From Chryseobacterium sp. FH2 (GTDB lineage Bacteria > Bacteroidota > Bacteroidia > Flavobacteriales > Weeksellaceae): a DNA stretch of 64,000 nucleotides. A model generated the notes under the pieces. It had not been told where the DNA came from and ran no database searches. It saw only the letters and a list, made by a program, of their open reading frames with translations. The stretch is taken from assembly GCF_001045455.1 (NCBI RefSeq), contig NZ_LFNE01000001.1, positions 124,001 through 188,000 of the forward strand. The letters run 5' to 3'. Below, piece after piece: positions 52,655-62,298 of the stretch. Within the stretch, counting starts at the first letter, position 1, and every line of letters starts with the position of its first letter. A program made the translations under genes and the position numbers.

Positions 52655-53542
52655 ATGAAAAAAAACTTTAATTTCTGCTTATTAGCAGGAGCATTTGCTG
52701 CATTCACATTAGCAGCATGTAACGATGACAGAATAGAAGAACCTGTTTTGCCGGAAGCTCAGACAGACAATCTTAAACTTGACCAGCCAAATGATCTGGA
52801 GAAAGTTTGTTATTATGTAGATCAATATTGGAGCTCAGCATCGGTATTGAAAACTACATTAAAAACAACAGCCGACACCAACTTTATGAATGCGCAAATG
52901 ACGAAAATTGCCAGTCTTTGGGGAAGAAGCAATCCGACATTACGCTTCGTAGATGATGCATCTAATCCGAATTCTACTTATAATGCTATTTCCTACTCTA
53001 CAGGGAAAATATATTATGGGTATGCAATTTATTATGATGCAAAAGCAAAAGGAGGAGATATTGTAAATGCAATGATTTTAGCCCACGAATATGGCCATCA
53101 GCTGCAGTATATTTTCGGATTACCTACTGTAAGTGAGTCGACAGCAAGACCGAATGAGTTGGAAGCTGACGGTTTCGCAGGATATTATTTAAGAAGACCC
53201 AATGGATATAACCAGACTACATTTGCTCAGATTGCTTCAGCGTATGAGTTTGCACAAAGTATTGGAGATTATCAGACAACAAGCTCAGGACATCATGGAA
53301 CGCCCCCTCAGAGAAGATCTGCAGTACGTTTAGGGTTCCTTTTAGGTCAATATGATCTTACAGCTTCAGCGTTTGATTATAACTTTTTCTATTATTATCA
53401 GGGAGTTTTGAACGGAACTTATAAAATGGCAAAAAATACACAATATCCGGAACTTGACGCTTATATGAGTCAGTATATGGATGAATTGAGAAAAATTCAG
53501 ACGGGTGAGATTTCTGCTGAAGAGTTCAAAGAACTTAAGTAA
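52655..53542 (+). CDS. Zinc metalloprotease-like lipoprotein
   Basis: 295 residues. The lipobox AAFTLAAC puts the lipidated Cys at about 22. The zinc-binding helix is ILAHEYGHQLQYIFG (HExxH). A downstream glutamate-rich segment, RPNELEADGFAGYYLRR, supplies the probable third ligand, as in the neutral zinc metallopeptidases of the YpfJ type. The C-terminal helix is DELRKIQTGEISAEEFKELK. Anchored facing the periplasm or surface; substrate unknown. Confidence 0.85.
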   Translation: MKKNFNFCLLAGAFAAFTLAACNDDRIEEPVLPEAQTDNLKLDQPNDLEKVCYYVDQYWSSASVLKTTLKTTADTNFMNAQMTKIASLWGRSNPTLRFVDDASNPNSTYNAISYSTGKIYYGYAIYYDAKAKGGDIVNAMILAHEYGHQLQYIFGLPTVSESTARPNELEADGFAGYYLRRPNGYNQTTFAQIASAYEFAQSIGDYQTTSSGHHGTPPQRRSAVRLGFLLGQYDLTASAFDYNFFYYYQGVLNGTYKMAKNTQYPELDAYMSQYMDELRKIQTGEISAEEFKELK

Positions 53543-53566
53543 ACATTCATTTTTAGCATATTACTA

Positions 53567-53596
53567 AAAAGAGGTAAGCAATGTCTTACCTCTTTT
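53567..53596 (+). terminator. Terminator of the metalloprotease gene
   Basis: A 12-bp perfect stem (AAAAGAGGTAAG, 53567-53578, with 53585-53596) with a 6-base loop, then GCTTTTT. Confidence 0.85.
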
Positions 53597-53653
53597 GCTT
53601 TTTAGCCAAAAATTCCTAAAGTTTATTTACTTTTGAATCATCATACATAAATA

Positions 53654-54742
53654 ATGAACAGAGATCTCTACATCGATTTTGCAAAAGGATTGGCAACGCT
53701 TTCCATCATATTTATTCATACTGCCTTCTGGTCCGGACAATTTTATATCCCTGCGGAAGTCAGAGTCTTTTCTTTGGTTTTTGATGTAGCTTTATTTTAT
53801 GCTTTAAGCGGAACCACTTCTGGTTCAAATATTGAAAAAACCTTTTACAGACTTTTGAAGCTACAAATCACCTACATGATTTTTGTAACTTTTTTATTTT
53901 TCCTTGATTACTTTTTTAAGGTTTTTGGGTTAAGTTTTTTCTCTTTAGAATGGTTACAGAAATTTTATTCAACATTTGGGTCAAAATACGCCACAACGGG
54001 TATCTCTACAATACCGCAATGGCAAAATCTGGGCAATTGGTATCTGCATCAATACACCAATGCTGATACTTTTCCTGTGGTAATGGGCAGTTTTTGGTAT
54101 CTGAAAGTCTATTTTATTTTAACGGTTTTCGGAGTTTTAATTTTAAGATTTTTTCCAAAGCATATCAATTGGTTTATCGGTCTCTGTATTACTCTAACGT
54201 TGATATTTAATATTTTTCCTTGGTTCTATCCTACAGGACAAGTTGGTTACGTAGCATTTTATATGGCCATTTTCCTAATCGCTAATAGAATGAGAGGTAA
54301 AAAAATCCCTGCCAAAATAATTCCGGTTCTTTACGGATTGGTTGCAGCAGCCTTAATCTGGATGTTTTGGTATTACGGAAATGAAATTTTCTTTAAAATC
54401 AATAAAAATAAATTTCCGCCGAAGATTCCTTATATAATATGGACATTATTTTCACTGGTTACTTTATTTGTTTTTTATAACAGATTAAAAATCATAAAAG
54501 AAAATTTCGTGACTCACATTGGAAAAAATGCCATATTTTTTTATTTTGCACAGGGAATAAGCTCTTCTTTAGTCTATTTTTTAGTTGTTCCATTAAAAGA
54601 AAATATGCCCTGGTGGATTTTGATGTTTTTAATTTATGGTATTAATATCGTTTTAGCATTCCTTATTTCGGCAGGGTTGAAGAAAGTTGATACTTTAGGA
54701 TGGAATATTTTAGAATTTTTGAGAAAGAAAACAGCTTCTTAA
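53654..54742 (+). CDS. Acyltransferase-3-like polytopic membrane protein
   Basis: 362 residues with about ten membrane segments. The N-terminus, YIDFAKGLATLSIIFIHTAF, has the Asp-x-x-[KR]-G...His pattern of membrane acyltransferase family 3 (OafA/OpgC type), where the His is catalytic. The later segment GKNAIFFYFAQG is also typical. It would transfer acyl groups to glycans or lipids at the inner membrane. Substrate unknown, and no sugar-synthesis neighbours. Confidence 0.8.
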   Translation: MNRDLYIDFAKGLATLSIIFIHTAFWSGQFYIPAEVRVFSLVFDVALFYALSGTTSGSNIEKTFYRLLKLQITYMIFVTFLFFLDYFFKVFGLSFFSLEWLQKFYSTFGSKYATTGISTIPQWQNLGNWYLHQYTNADTFPVVMGSFWYLKVYFILTVFGVLILRFFPKHINWFIGLCITLTLIFNIFPWFYPTGQVGYVAFYMAIFLIANRMRGKKIPAKIIPVLYGLVAAALIWMFWYYGNEIFFKINKNKFPPKIPYIIWTLFSLVTLFVFYNRLKIIKENFVTHIGKNAIFFYFAQGISSSLVYFLVVPLKENMPWWILMFLIYGINIVLAFLISAGLKKVDTLGWNILEFLRKKTAS

Positions 54743-54796
54743 ATAAAATAATAGGTCTTATCGCAATTTATTTTAATTTTACAAAAAATTACAAAC

Positions 54797-55378
54797 ATGT
54801 TTAAGTTGAAACTTCCTACCGATCCTAGGTGGGCAAATATTGCAGAAGAAAACATTGGAGAAATTTTGACAGATCACGCTTGGTGTGAGCAAAAAGCTGC
54901 TACAAACGCTATCGGATTGATTACCATGCTTCCGGAATACCCTGAAATCGTGACTGAGCTTTTGGCAATCGCACAGGAGGAACTTGATCATTTTAATCAG
55001 GTTCATGAGATCATCAAGAAAAGAGGGTACACTTTTGGACGTACCAGAAAAGATGATTACGTAAATGAACTTGTAAACTTTATCCAAAAAGGAGGAAACA
55101 GGGACGATCTGATTGTTGATAAAATGCTTTTCGCTGCTATGATTGAAGCCAGAAGCTGTGAAAGATTTAAAGTTCTTACTGAAAACATCAAAGACGAAGA
55201 GCTTAAAGTTTTCTATAGAGAATTAATGATTTCTGAAGCCAATCATTATACAACTTTTATCGGTTTTGCAAGACAATTGGGAGACGAAGAAAAAGTAAAC
55301 AAACGTTGGGAAGAATGGCTTGAATATGAAGCAAGCATCATAAAGTCTTACGGAAACAAAGAAACAATACACGGTTAA
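54797..55378 (+). CDS. miaE: tRNA-(ms2io6A) hydroxylase MiaE
   Basis: 193 residues, a ferritin-like di-iron protein hydroxylating the isopentenyl group of ms2i6A37 in tRNA. Iron ligands are visible in the paired helices: AQEELDHFNQVHEII (E..H), MIEARSCERFKVL (E..E) and ISEANHYTTFIGFA (E..H). It starts KLKLPTDPRWANIAEENIGE, usual for the family. It uses the product of MiaB, encoded at 25511 in this window. Confidence 0.93.
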   Translation: MFKLKLPTDPRWANIAEENIGEILTDHAWCEQKAATNAIGLITMLPEYPEIVTELLAIAQEELDHFNQVHEIIKKRGYTFGRTRKDDYVNELVNFIQKGGNRDDLIVDKMLFAAMIEARSCERFKVLTENIKDEELKVFYRELMISEANHYTTFIGFARQLGDEEKVNKRWEEWLEYEASIIKSYGNKETIHG

Positions 55379-55398
55379 AAAATATCTATAAAAACACA

Positions 55399-56016
55399 GT
55401 GAAAAAACTGACTTTTGAGAATATGGCCAATTTCTTTCTGAAAAACTTTTTTCAGGGATTGGTAATTATTGGTCCTATCGGGCTTACTATTTTTGTAATA
55501 TGGTATATTATTACTTCTATTGATAACATCATTCCCTCTGTTGCAAAAGAAATTCCAGGGTTAGTTTTTATTTCAACTATTTTAATTACAGCACTTTTAG
55601 GATTTTTAGGAAATAAATTTGTAGTCGGGAGATTCTTTTTTGACACAATGGATAGTTTATTGGAAAAAACTCCGGGTGTAAAACATATTTATACTCCAAC
55701 AAAAGATGTAATGTCTTCATTTGTAGGAGATAAGAAAAAATTCAATGATCCTGTTTGGGTTAAAACAAACGAAAATCCAGAAATATGGAGAATCGGATTT
55801 TTAACTCAGAAAGAAATGGCGGATGTGGATAAACACAATTATGTTGCAGTTTATCTTCCTCATTCCTATGCTATTTCAGGTTGGGTAATTGTTACTGAAG
55901 AAAAAAACATCAAATCTGTAGTAGGAATGACAGCTGCCTCTGCAATGAAATTTGCCGTAAGTGGTGGTGTTGCAGGTTTCCACTCTGATGATAATATATT
56001 TAAAGCTCCTGAATAG
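55399..56016 (+). CDS. DUF502 membrane protein
   Basis: 205 residues starting at GTG (55399), 20 bases after miaE; an ATG at 55423 is the alternative. Two membrane segments (LVIIGPIGLTIFVIWYIITS; LVFISTILITALLGFLGNKF) are followed by a soluble domain containing YTPTKDVMSSF and VAVYLPHSYAISGWV. All are hallmarks of DUF502. Function is not established. Probably co-transcribed with miaE. Confidence 0.88.
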   Translation: MKKLTFENMANFFLKNFFQGLVIIGPIGLTIFVIWYIITSIDNIIPSVAKEIPGLVFISTILITALLGFLGNKFVVGRFFFDTMDSLLEKTPGVKHIYTPTKDVMSSFVGDKKKFNDPVWVKTNENPEIWRIGFLTQKEMADVDKHNYVAVYLPHSYAISGWVIVTEEKNIKSVVGMTAASAMKFAVSGGVAGFHSDDNIFKAPE

Positions 56017-56102
56017 CGAAACGTTATTTCTTTAAATATAATTGATGAATTTGAATTTATTTCAAATAGAATTTTTCTTTAAACAATCTAATAAATAATA
56101 TC

Positions 56103-57479
56103 ATGAATTTACCGTACGCGGAGCCTTTCCGTATTAAAATGGTGGAAGAAATCCGTCAATCAACAAGAGAAGAAAGAGAGCTTTGGCTAAAACAGGCTAA
56201 CTATAATTTGTTTAACCTAAAATCTTCACAGGTTTTCATCGATTTGCTAACGGACTCAGGTACAGGTGCAATGTCTGACAGACAATGGGGCGCTTTGATG
56301 ACAGGTGACGAAAGTTATGCCGGCTCACGCTCATTCGAACAATTGCAAAATACTGTTGAGAAAATCACAGGCTTCAAATATTTATTACCTACTCACCAAG
56401 GCAGGGCTGCTGAAAACGTTTTATTTTCAGTATTGGTAAAAGAAGGGGATGTAGTTCCGGGGAACTCTCACTTTGACACAACAAAAGGACATATCGAGTT
56501 CAGAAAAGCCCACGCTATCGACTGTACAGTTGATGAAGCTTTTGATATCAATGATCTTCATCCTTTCAAAGGAAATATCAATCTGGAAAAACTTGAGGAA
56601 GTTTATAAGAGCCATCCTAAAGAAAGCATCCCTTTCTGCTTGATTACCATTACTTGTAACTCTTCAGGAGGACAGCCCGTTTCTTTGGAAAACATGAAAG
56701 CTGTAAAAGAGCTTTCTGATAAATATGGAGTTCCTGTATTTTTTGACTCTGCGAGATTTGCAGAAAATGCTTATTTCATCAAAAAAAGAGAAGCAGGACA
56801 GGAAAGCAGAAGCATCAAAGAAATCTGTAAAGAAATTTTCTCTTACGGGGATGGTATGACAATGAGTTCCAAGAAGGATGGTTTGGTAAATATAGGAGGA
56901 TTTATTGCTTTAAACAGTGAAGAAATTTACAGAAAAGCATCTAGCTTCACGATTATCTACGAAGGTTTTATTACTTATGGAGGTATGGCTGGGAGAGATA
57001 TGGCAGCTTTGGCGGTGGGCCTTGATGAAGCCACTGAATTTGCTTATTTGGAAAGCAGAATTTCTCAGGTTGAATATCTTGGAAACAAATTAATTGAATA
57101 TGGAATTCCTGTTCAAAAACCAATCGGAGGGCATGCTGTTTTCATTGATTCATTGAACTTTTTACCAAAAGTTTCTCGTGAAGAATATCCTGCACAGACT
57201 TTAGGTCTTGAGATTTATAAAGAAGCGGGAATCAGAACTGTTGAAATCGGGACTTTATTGGCAGACAGAGATCCTGAAACAAGAGAAAACCGTTATCCTA
57301 AGTTAGAATTGGTACGTTTAGCTATTCCTAGAAGAACATATACAAACAACCATATGGATTATATTGCTGCTGCAATTAAAAACGTATATGAAAGACGTGA
57401 CGAAATAGCAAAAGGCTACAAAATCACATGGGAACCAGATTTGTTAAGACACTTCACAGTACAATTGGAGGAAGCATAA
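56103..57479 (+). CDS. tnaA: Tryptophanase
   Basis: 458 residues. PLP-dependent beta-lyase cleaving tryptophan to indole, pyruvate and ammonia. Seen: THQGRAAENVLF, ITITCNSSGGQPVS, the aspartate region FFDSARFAENAYFI, and the PLP-lysine segment GDGMTMSSKKDGLV (about 250-263). It could be tyrosine phenol-lyase by fold. However, the C-terminal LLRHFTVQLEEA has the His where tryptophanases have it and phenol-lyases have Phe, and DSARFAENAYFI is the tryptophanase form. No tnaC-like leader or tnaB permease is adjacent. Confidence 0.92.
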   Translation: MNLPYAEPFRIKMVEEIRQSTREERELWLKQANYNLFNLKSSQVFIDLLTDSGTGAMSDRQWGALMTGDESYAGSRSFEQLQNTVEKITGFKYLLPTHQGRAAENVLFSVLVKEGDVVPGNSHFDTTKGHIEFRKAHAIDCTVDEAFDINDLHPFKGNINLEKLEEVYKSHPKESIPFCLITITCNSSGGQPVSLENMKAVKELSDKYGVPVFFDSARFAENAYFIKKREAGQESRSIKEICKEIFSYGDGMTMSSKKDGLVNIGGFIALNSEEIYRKASSFTIIYEGFITYGGMAGRDMAALAVGLDEATEFAYLESRISQVEYLGNKLIEYGIPVQKPIGGHAVFIDSLNFLPKVSREEYPAQTLGLEIYKEAGIRTVEIGTLLADRDPETRENRYPKLELVRLAIPRRTYTNNHMDYIAAAIKNVYERRDEIAKGYKITWEPDLLRHFTVQLEEA

Positions 57480-57488
57480 AAATAAAGC

Positions 57489-57523
57489 GGTTCGGGCTCA
57501 AAACAAAGTTTTGAGCCCGAACC
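57489..57523. terminator. Strong hairpin between convergent tnaA and sugar dehydrogenase genes
   Basis: A 16-bp perfect stem (57489-57504 with 57508-57523; GGTTCGGGCTCAAAAC and complement) with only three loop bases. There is little T-tract, so it may stop transcription from both sides by structure or protect the 3' ends. Confidence 0.65.
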
Positions 57524-57540
57524 ATTAATATATAAAAGAC

Positions 57541-58758
57541 TTATTTTTTAGAAATTTTATATAATTTTCCACTGTCGGTTACTGCATATAGACTGCCATC
57601 ACTTCCATTCAGCACATCACGAAAACGTTCCTTCTGATCTTCTAAAAGACGTTCCTCCCCCACTACTTTATTATCTTTCATGACAATTCTATTGATATGT
57701 TCACCACTAAGACAACCGATAATCAAATTCCCTTTCCATTCATCAATATTTCCCGTGTAAAAAGTTACTCCGCTTGGCGATATTACAGGATCCCAATAAT
57801 AAACAGGCTGTTCTGTCCCTACTTTTTGAGTTGTTCCGTTATTTATTTTTTCACCGGAATACTCAATTCCGTATGTAACATCACCCCAACCGTAATTCTT
57901 TCCGGGCTGAATCAAATTAATTTCATCACCTCCTCTTGGCCCCATTTCCACGTCCCAGAGATTTCCGGTGGGATCAATAGCTAAACCTTGAGGATTTCTG
58001 ATTCCATATGCGTAAATTTCAGGTTTAAAACCAGCTTTGCCGATGAACGGATTTCCAGGAGCAGGTTTTCCTTCTTTAGTAATTTTAAGAATCTTGCCTA
58101 AATAATTATCTGTTTTTTGAGCATAAACTCTTGTTTCCTTATCGGATCTTTCTCCTGTACTTACAAAAAGATTCCCATCTTTGTCAAAAGCTAGTCTGCT
58201 TCCGTAATGCTTATCCCCGTCATATGTGGGAGTTGCCCTAAAAATTACCTGTACCTCAGAAATATTCTTCAAATCCTGTGAAAGTTTTCCTTTTGCAACT
58301 GCAGTATGATTTCCTTTCTCATAAGGCTCTGAAAAACTGAAATAGATAATATTGTTGGTTTTAAAATCCGGATCAAGTGCCACATCAAGCATTCCGCCCT
58401 GCCCTTTTGAATCTACTTTTGGAAAACCTTCGATTTTAGAAACCTGTTTTCCATCATGTGTGACAACATTCATATAGCCTTTTTTATCTGTAATTAAGAA
58501 TTTTCCATCCGGTAGATTAATAATTCCCCAAGGTCTTCCCAAATCTTTATTTAATACCTCAACATTATATGATGTGGAGGTTTTTACAGCTTTAATTCTT
58601 GTCTGCCCAGCAAAGGCAGGTTTATAATCTGAGTTCGGTTTCCCTCTTTCCACACTTCCGTCATTGCCTATTTTTTGCGCATTGACATTATTCTTTTTAC
58701 ATGAAGATAAAATGAGAAGTAAACTTAAAATCGGAACATAAAATTTATTGAATTTCAT
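57541..58758 (-). CDS. PQQ-dependent soluble sugar (aldose) dehydrogenase-like lipoprotein
   Basis: 405 residues from Met at 58758, which gives a lipoprotein signal (ILSLLLILSSC). The frame begins earlier, at 58806, without signal character. Six-bladed propeller of the GSDH/YliI type: NKDLGRPWGIINLPDGKFLI, GQGGMLDVALDPDF, GSRLAFDKDGNLFVSTGERS, YAYGIRNPQGLAIDP, MGPRGGDEINLIQPGKNYGW and SGVTFYTG. It would oxidise aldose sugars in the periplasm if PQQ is available; PQQ synthesis genes are not in this window. Confidence 0.88.
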   Translation of the reverse strand: MKFNKFYVPILSLLLILSSCKKNNVNAQKIGNDGSVERGKPNSDYKPAFAGQTRIKAVKTSTSYNVEVLNKDLGRPWGIINLPDGKFLITDKKGYMNVVTHDGKQVSKIEGFPKVDSKGQGGMLDVALDPDFKTNNIIYFSFSEPYEKGNHTAVAKGKLSQDLKNISEVQVIFRATPTYDGDKHYGSRLAFDKDGNLFVSTGERSDKETRVYAQKTDNYLGKILKITKEGKPAPGNPFIGKAGFKPEIYAYGIRNPQGLAIDPTGNLWDVEMGPRGGDEINLIQPGKNYGWGDVTYGIEYSGEKINNGTTQKVGTEQPVYYWDPVISPSGVTFYTGNIDEWKGNLIIGCLSGEHINRIVMKDNKVVGEERLLEDQKERFRDVLNGSDGSLYAVTDSGKLYKISKK

Positions 58759-58823
58759 AGTATTATGATTTGGTGGTTTATCAATTGAATGGAAAAATAA
58801 TGCCATAAAATTTGGAGATTTAA

Positions 58824-59477
58824 ATTTTTATTTTAGCAGATCAAGAAGTTTTAAAACAAGATTTTAATATAAAAGGTTACCAGGAATTAATTCTTAGTGA
58901 AATTATTTCAAGCCAAAACTATTACCTTACCCATACATTCAATTTCAACAACATCAAAAAAACGATTTATTATGATGAACAGAAAAAGATCAAAACTTAT
59001 TGGGATCAAAAAAGCAGTCAGTGTTCCAATATTGATTATTGCTTTCGGATTATTTATCCAAAAAACGTATGCAGGCGAGAGCAATTTAGCAACAATAAAA
59101 ATTATTAAGATTATAAAAAGCACAAACAAATGAAACCTCTCGAGGAATTTTTCAGGAAAACAAGAACTTTGATAAAACAACGGAGGTAAAATACACAAGT
59201 GATGAAAAAGAAATTTTTAGACACTCTTAGTCCAAAAAGTAAACAACCCACCAAAGAAGTTCAAACAGAACCTTTAAGATCTGAAATTAATTACGTTATT
59301 GATGAATCCGGAAATGTTACTGATATAGCAGTAAAAGGTAATAATGAAAACTTCAATAATGAGATAAAAGCTGCTTTTTTAAGAGCAAATGATGGAGTAA
59401 AATGGAAGCCGTCAACTAAAAACGGAGCAGTTATAAGCTATACAATGCGACTTTCAATGACCATGAGCTTTCAGTAG
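58824..59477 (+). pseudogene. Decayed M56/BlaR1-type antirepressor gene with TonB-C-like tail
   Basis: Three frame pieces add up to the end of a flavobacterial M56 protein. 58824-58961 reads LADQEVLKQDFNIKGYQELI and THTFNFNNIKK. After a +1 shift in the A7 run 58956-58962 it continues RFIMMNRKRSKLIGIKKAVS and ends with the membrane segment before KTYAG (stop 59133). From 59199 a third frame gives INYVIDESGNVTDIAVKG and KWKPSTKNGAVI, a TonB-C-like tail. The N-terminal part with the zinc HExxH is missing. No BlaI partner is seen. Confidence 0.75.
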
Positions 59478-59497
59478 ATTTTATGAATAAATTTAAC

Positions 59498-59523
59498 AAG
59501 AGTCCGATTCAGGACTCTTTTTT
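59498..59523 (+). terminator. Terminator before uvrB
   Basis: An 8-bp stem AAGAGTCC/GGACTCTT (59498-59505 with 59512-59519) followed by further T. It insulates uvrB from the broken gene. Confidence 0.75.
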
Positions 59524-59541
59524 ATTTCATAAATTTGATAT

Positions 59542-61533
59542 ATGAATTTCAAACTTCAATCAGAATATAAACCAACCGGAGACCAGCCCACTGCCATAAA
59601 AAAACTTACCGAAGGAATCGAAATCGGTGAGAAATATCAGACATTATTGGGTGTGACAGGCTCCGGAAAAACATTTACCGTAGCAAATGTGGTTCAGAAT
59701 GTTCAGAGACCGACTTTAGTTTTAGCTCATAATAAAACGTTGGCGGCACAGCTTTTTATGGAATTTAAAGAATTTTTTCCTGAAAATGCTGTTGAATATT
59801 TTGTAAGTTATTATGACTATTATCAACCTGAAGCCTATATCGCTACGACAGGAACCTATATAGAAAAAGATCTAAGTATCAATGAGGAAGTGGAAAAACT
59901 CCGTCTTTCCGCAACAGCGAGTTTACTTTCCGGAAGAAGAGATGTTTTGATAGTTGCATCAGTTTCATGCATTTACGGTATCGGGAACCCAAATGAATTC
60001 CATAAATCATTAATTTCTATCGCCATTGGCGAAAAAGTAACAAGAACCGCACTCCTTCACTCATTAGTTAGTGCATTGTATGCCAGAACATTAAATGAAT
60101 TCCAAAGAGGTACGTTTCGTGTAAAGGGGGATGTGATTGATGTATTCCCGGCTTATGCAGATAACGCTGTCAGAATACAGTTTTTTGGAGATGAAATTGA
60201 AAAAATTCAAAGCTTTGATCCTGTTTCAGGAAACGTTACAGCTAATTTTGACCAGATTCAGATTTATCCCGCCAATCTTTTTGTAACCTCAAAAGAAACT
60301 TTAAATGGGGCAATAAGAGAAATTCAGGACGATATGGTGAAACAGGTTGATTTCTTTAATTCAATTGAAAAACCCCTGGAAGCCAAAAGATTACAGGAAA
60401 GAACGGAACTCGACCTTGAAATGATAAAAGAACTAGGATACTGTTCGGGAATCGAGAACTATTCACGTTATCTAGACGGAAGACTTCCGGGCTCCAGGCC
60501 TTTCTGCCTGATTGATTATTTCCCCAAGGATTTTTTAATGGTTATTGATGAAAGTCACGTTACCATTCCTCAGGTTCACGCTATGTATGGAGGTGACCGA
60601 AGCAGAAAAGAAGCCTTGGTAGAGTACGGTTTCAGGCTTCCCGCCGCAATGGATAACAGACCATTAAAGTTTAATGAATTTGAAGATATGCAGAATCAGG
60701 TGATTTATGTTTCTGCAACACCCGCTGATTATGAAATGGAAAAAACCGGCGGTGACTATATTGAACAAATTATCCGCCCGACAGGACTTTTAGATCCGAT
60801 TATTGAAGTAAGACCTACTTTAAATCAAATCGATGATTTAATGGAAGAAATCCGTAAAAGGTCTGATGCCGATGAAAGAGTTTTAGTGACAACATTAACC
60901 AAGAAAATGGCAGAGGAGCTGACTAAATATTTTGTCAAATTCGGTATCAGAACAAGATATATTCACTCCGATGTTGAAACTTTAGAACGTATTCAAATCA
61001 TGCAGGATTTACGTCTTGGTCTTTTTGATGTTTTAATTGGAGTAAACCTTTTGAGAGAAGGTCTCGATTTACCGGAAGTTTCGTTGGTTGCTATTCTCGA
61101 TGCGGATAAAGAAGGAATGCTAAGAAGCAGGAGATCAATGATTCAGACGGTAGGCCGTGCTGCAAGAAACATCAACGGAAGAGCCATCATGTATGCTGAT
61201 AAAATTACAAAATCTATGCAGGCAACCCTTGACGAAACCGAATATCGTAGAGCAAAACAGATACAGTACAATGAAGAACACGGAAAAGTTCCTCAGGCTT
61301 TAAATAAAAAGATTTCTGAAAATTTAGTCGGAAGAAGCAAAGATTTTCCTGACGAAAAATATACTCAAAAGCAAATTTTACAGAAAGTTGCAGAAGCCAA
61401 AGCAACATATGCAAGTGAAGATATTGAAAAAATGATTGTCCAAAAACAAAAAGAAATGGAAGCGGCTGCAAAAAATCTCGATTTTATAAAAGCTGCACAA
61501 TTAAGAGATGAAATTGCCGCTTTAAGAGATTAA
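59542..61533 (+). CDS. uvrB: UvrABC system protein B
   Basis: 663 residues, standard for UvrB. Walker A is GVTGSGKT (about 39-46). The beta-hairpin region has SYYDYYQPEAYI and EKDLSINEEVEKLRLSATAS. Helicase motifs are MVIDESHVT and QVIYVSATPADYE, plus the C-terminal LIGVNLLREGLDLPEVSLV and QTVGRAARN. The UVR domain at the very end (EAAAKNLDFIKAAQLRDEIA) binds UvrA/UvrC. Nucleotide excision repair, cytoplasm. Confidence 0.98.
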   Translation: MNFKLQSEYKPTGDQPTAIKKLTEGIEIGEKYQTLLGVTGSGKTFTVANVVQNVQRPTLVLAHNKTLAAQLFMEFKEFFPENAVEYFVSYYDYYQPEAYIATTGTYIEKDLSINEEVEKLRLSATASLLSGRRDVLIVASVSCIYGIGNPNEFHKSLISIAIGEKVTRTALLHSLVSALYARTLNEFQRGTFRVKGDVIDVFPAYADNAVRIQFFGDEIEKIQSFDPVSGNVTANFDQIQIYPANLFVTSKETLNGAIREIQDDMVKQVDFFNSIEKPLEAKRLQERTELDLEMIKELGYCSGIENYSRYLDGRLPGSRPFCLIDYFPKDFLMVIDESHVTIPQVHAMYGGDRSRKEALVEYGFRLPAAMDNRPLKFNEFEDMQNQVIYVSATPADYEMEKTGGDYIEQIIRPTGLLDPIIEVRPTLNQIDDLMEEIRKRSDADERVLVTTLTKKMAEELTKYFVKFGIRTRYIHSDVETLERIQIMQDLRLGLFDVLIGVNLLREGLDLPEVSLVAILDADKEGMLRSRRSMIQTVGRAARNINGRAIMYADKITKSMQATLDETEYRRAKQIQYNEEHGKVPQALNKKISENLVGRSKDFPDEKYTQKQILQKVAEAKATYASEDIEKMIVQKQKEMEAAAKNLDFIKAAQLRDEIAALRD

Positions 61534-61563
61534 TTCAATTAAACAAAAAAACAATTATAAAAA

Positions 61564-61944
61564 ATGAAAAGAGTAACAGGAATTGGAGGTATTTTTTTCA
61601 AATGCAAAGATCCAAAAGCATTGAAAGAATGGTACAAAACACACTTAGGAGTTAATGTAAATGATTATGGGGCAACTTTTGACTGGAAAGAAATGTCAGA
61701 CTCAAATTCAAACGGTTCTTTAACATGGAGCCCATCTCCTGAAACAACTAAATATTTTGAGCCTTCTGCAAGGGAATTTATGATCAACTACACTGTTGAT
61801 AATCTGGAGGGTTTAGTAGAAGAATTAAAAAAAGAAAGTGTAGAAATTCTGGACGAAATTGCTGTTTATGATTTCGGAAAATTTGTTCATATTCTTGATT
61901 TGGAAGGGAATAAAGTTGAGCTTTGGGAGCCTAAAATGAACTAA
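61564..61944 (+). CDS. VOC-family (glyoxalase/bleomycin resistance-like) protein
   Basis: 126 residues. Vicinal-oxygen-chelate fold pattern: IGGIFFKCKDPKALKEWYKT at the start, MINYTVDNLEGLVEELKKES in the middle and the closing VHILDLEGNKVELWEP with a metal-type glutamate. The first metal histidine of true glyoxalase I (usually near the start) is not evident, so activity is uncertain. It lies 30 bases after uvrB and may be read through from it. Confidence 0.85.
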   Translation: MKRVTGIGGIFFKCKDPKALKEWYKTHLGVNVNDYGATFDWKEMSDSNSNGSLTWSPSPETTKYFEPSAREFMINYTVDNLEGLVEELKKESVEILDEIAVYDFGKFVHILDLEGNKVELWEPKMN

Positions 61945-61989
61945 TCAATACTTAATCAATTTGATTACAACTGTCAGATTAAGTATTGA
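61945..61989 (+). terminator. Long-stem hairpin after the VOC gene
   Basis: A 13-bp perfect stem TCAATACTTAATC/GATTAAGTATTGA (61945-61957 with 61977-61989) overlapping the region right after the stop codon. A T-rich tract follows only after 15 bases. 61990-62213 holds nothing I can name. Confidence 0.5.
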
Positions 61990-62213
61990 CTAATTCAGAT
62001 TATTTTTCTCGCACTCCTTGTTTTGTACAAGTAAACTAAAATATCATTTCAAAAAAGAAAAAAGTTGATACTTTAAAACCTTTTTTACTACTTCTACGAT
62101 AGTTTTGATGAAATATAAGATATTAAATATTCAAGCTTTTAGTAAAATATAATCTGATTTAAGCTTTAGTATTACTGCAATACCACTTAGTTATAAATAT
62201 ATGATACTGAATA

Positions 62214-62249
62214 CTAGCACATTGAAATTTTGTCGTGTAATTGTAGTGC
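62214..62249 (+). repeat. Upstream element, copy 1 (direct repeat of 63925-63960)
   Basis: 36 bases matching 63925-63960 at 28 positions without gaps, ending in the fully conserved ATTGTAGTGC. In copy 2 a perfect -7 box (63983-63990) follows at 22 bases. Here the equivalent place reads TAAATTTA, a decayed box. Confidence 0.6.
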
Positions 62250-62298
62250 CTATAATGAACTGAACTATTAATAAATTTACAAAATAATTTTTTTTCAT

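Noticed and set aside
56045-56098. 17-codon ORF directly before tnaA, considered as a tnaC-like leader peptide
   Set aside because: It contains no tryptophan codon (it is Phe-rich) and no following terminator or Rho-type region is evident, so it lacks the features of tnaC.
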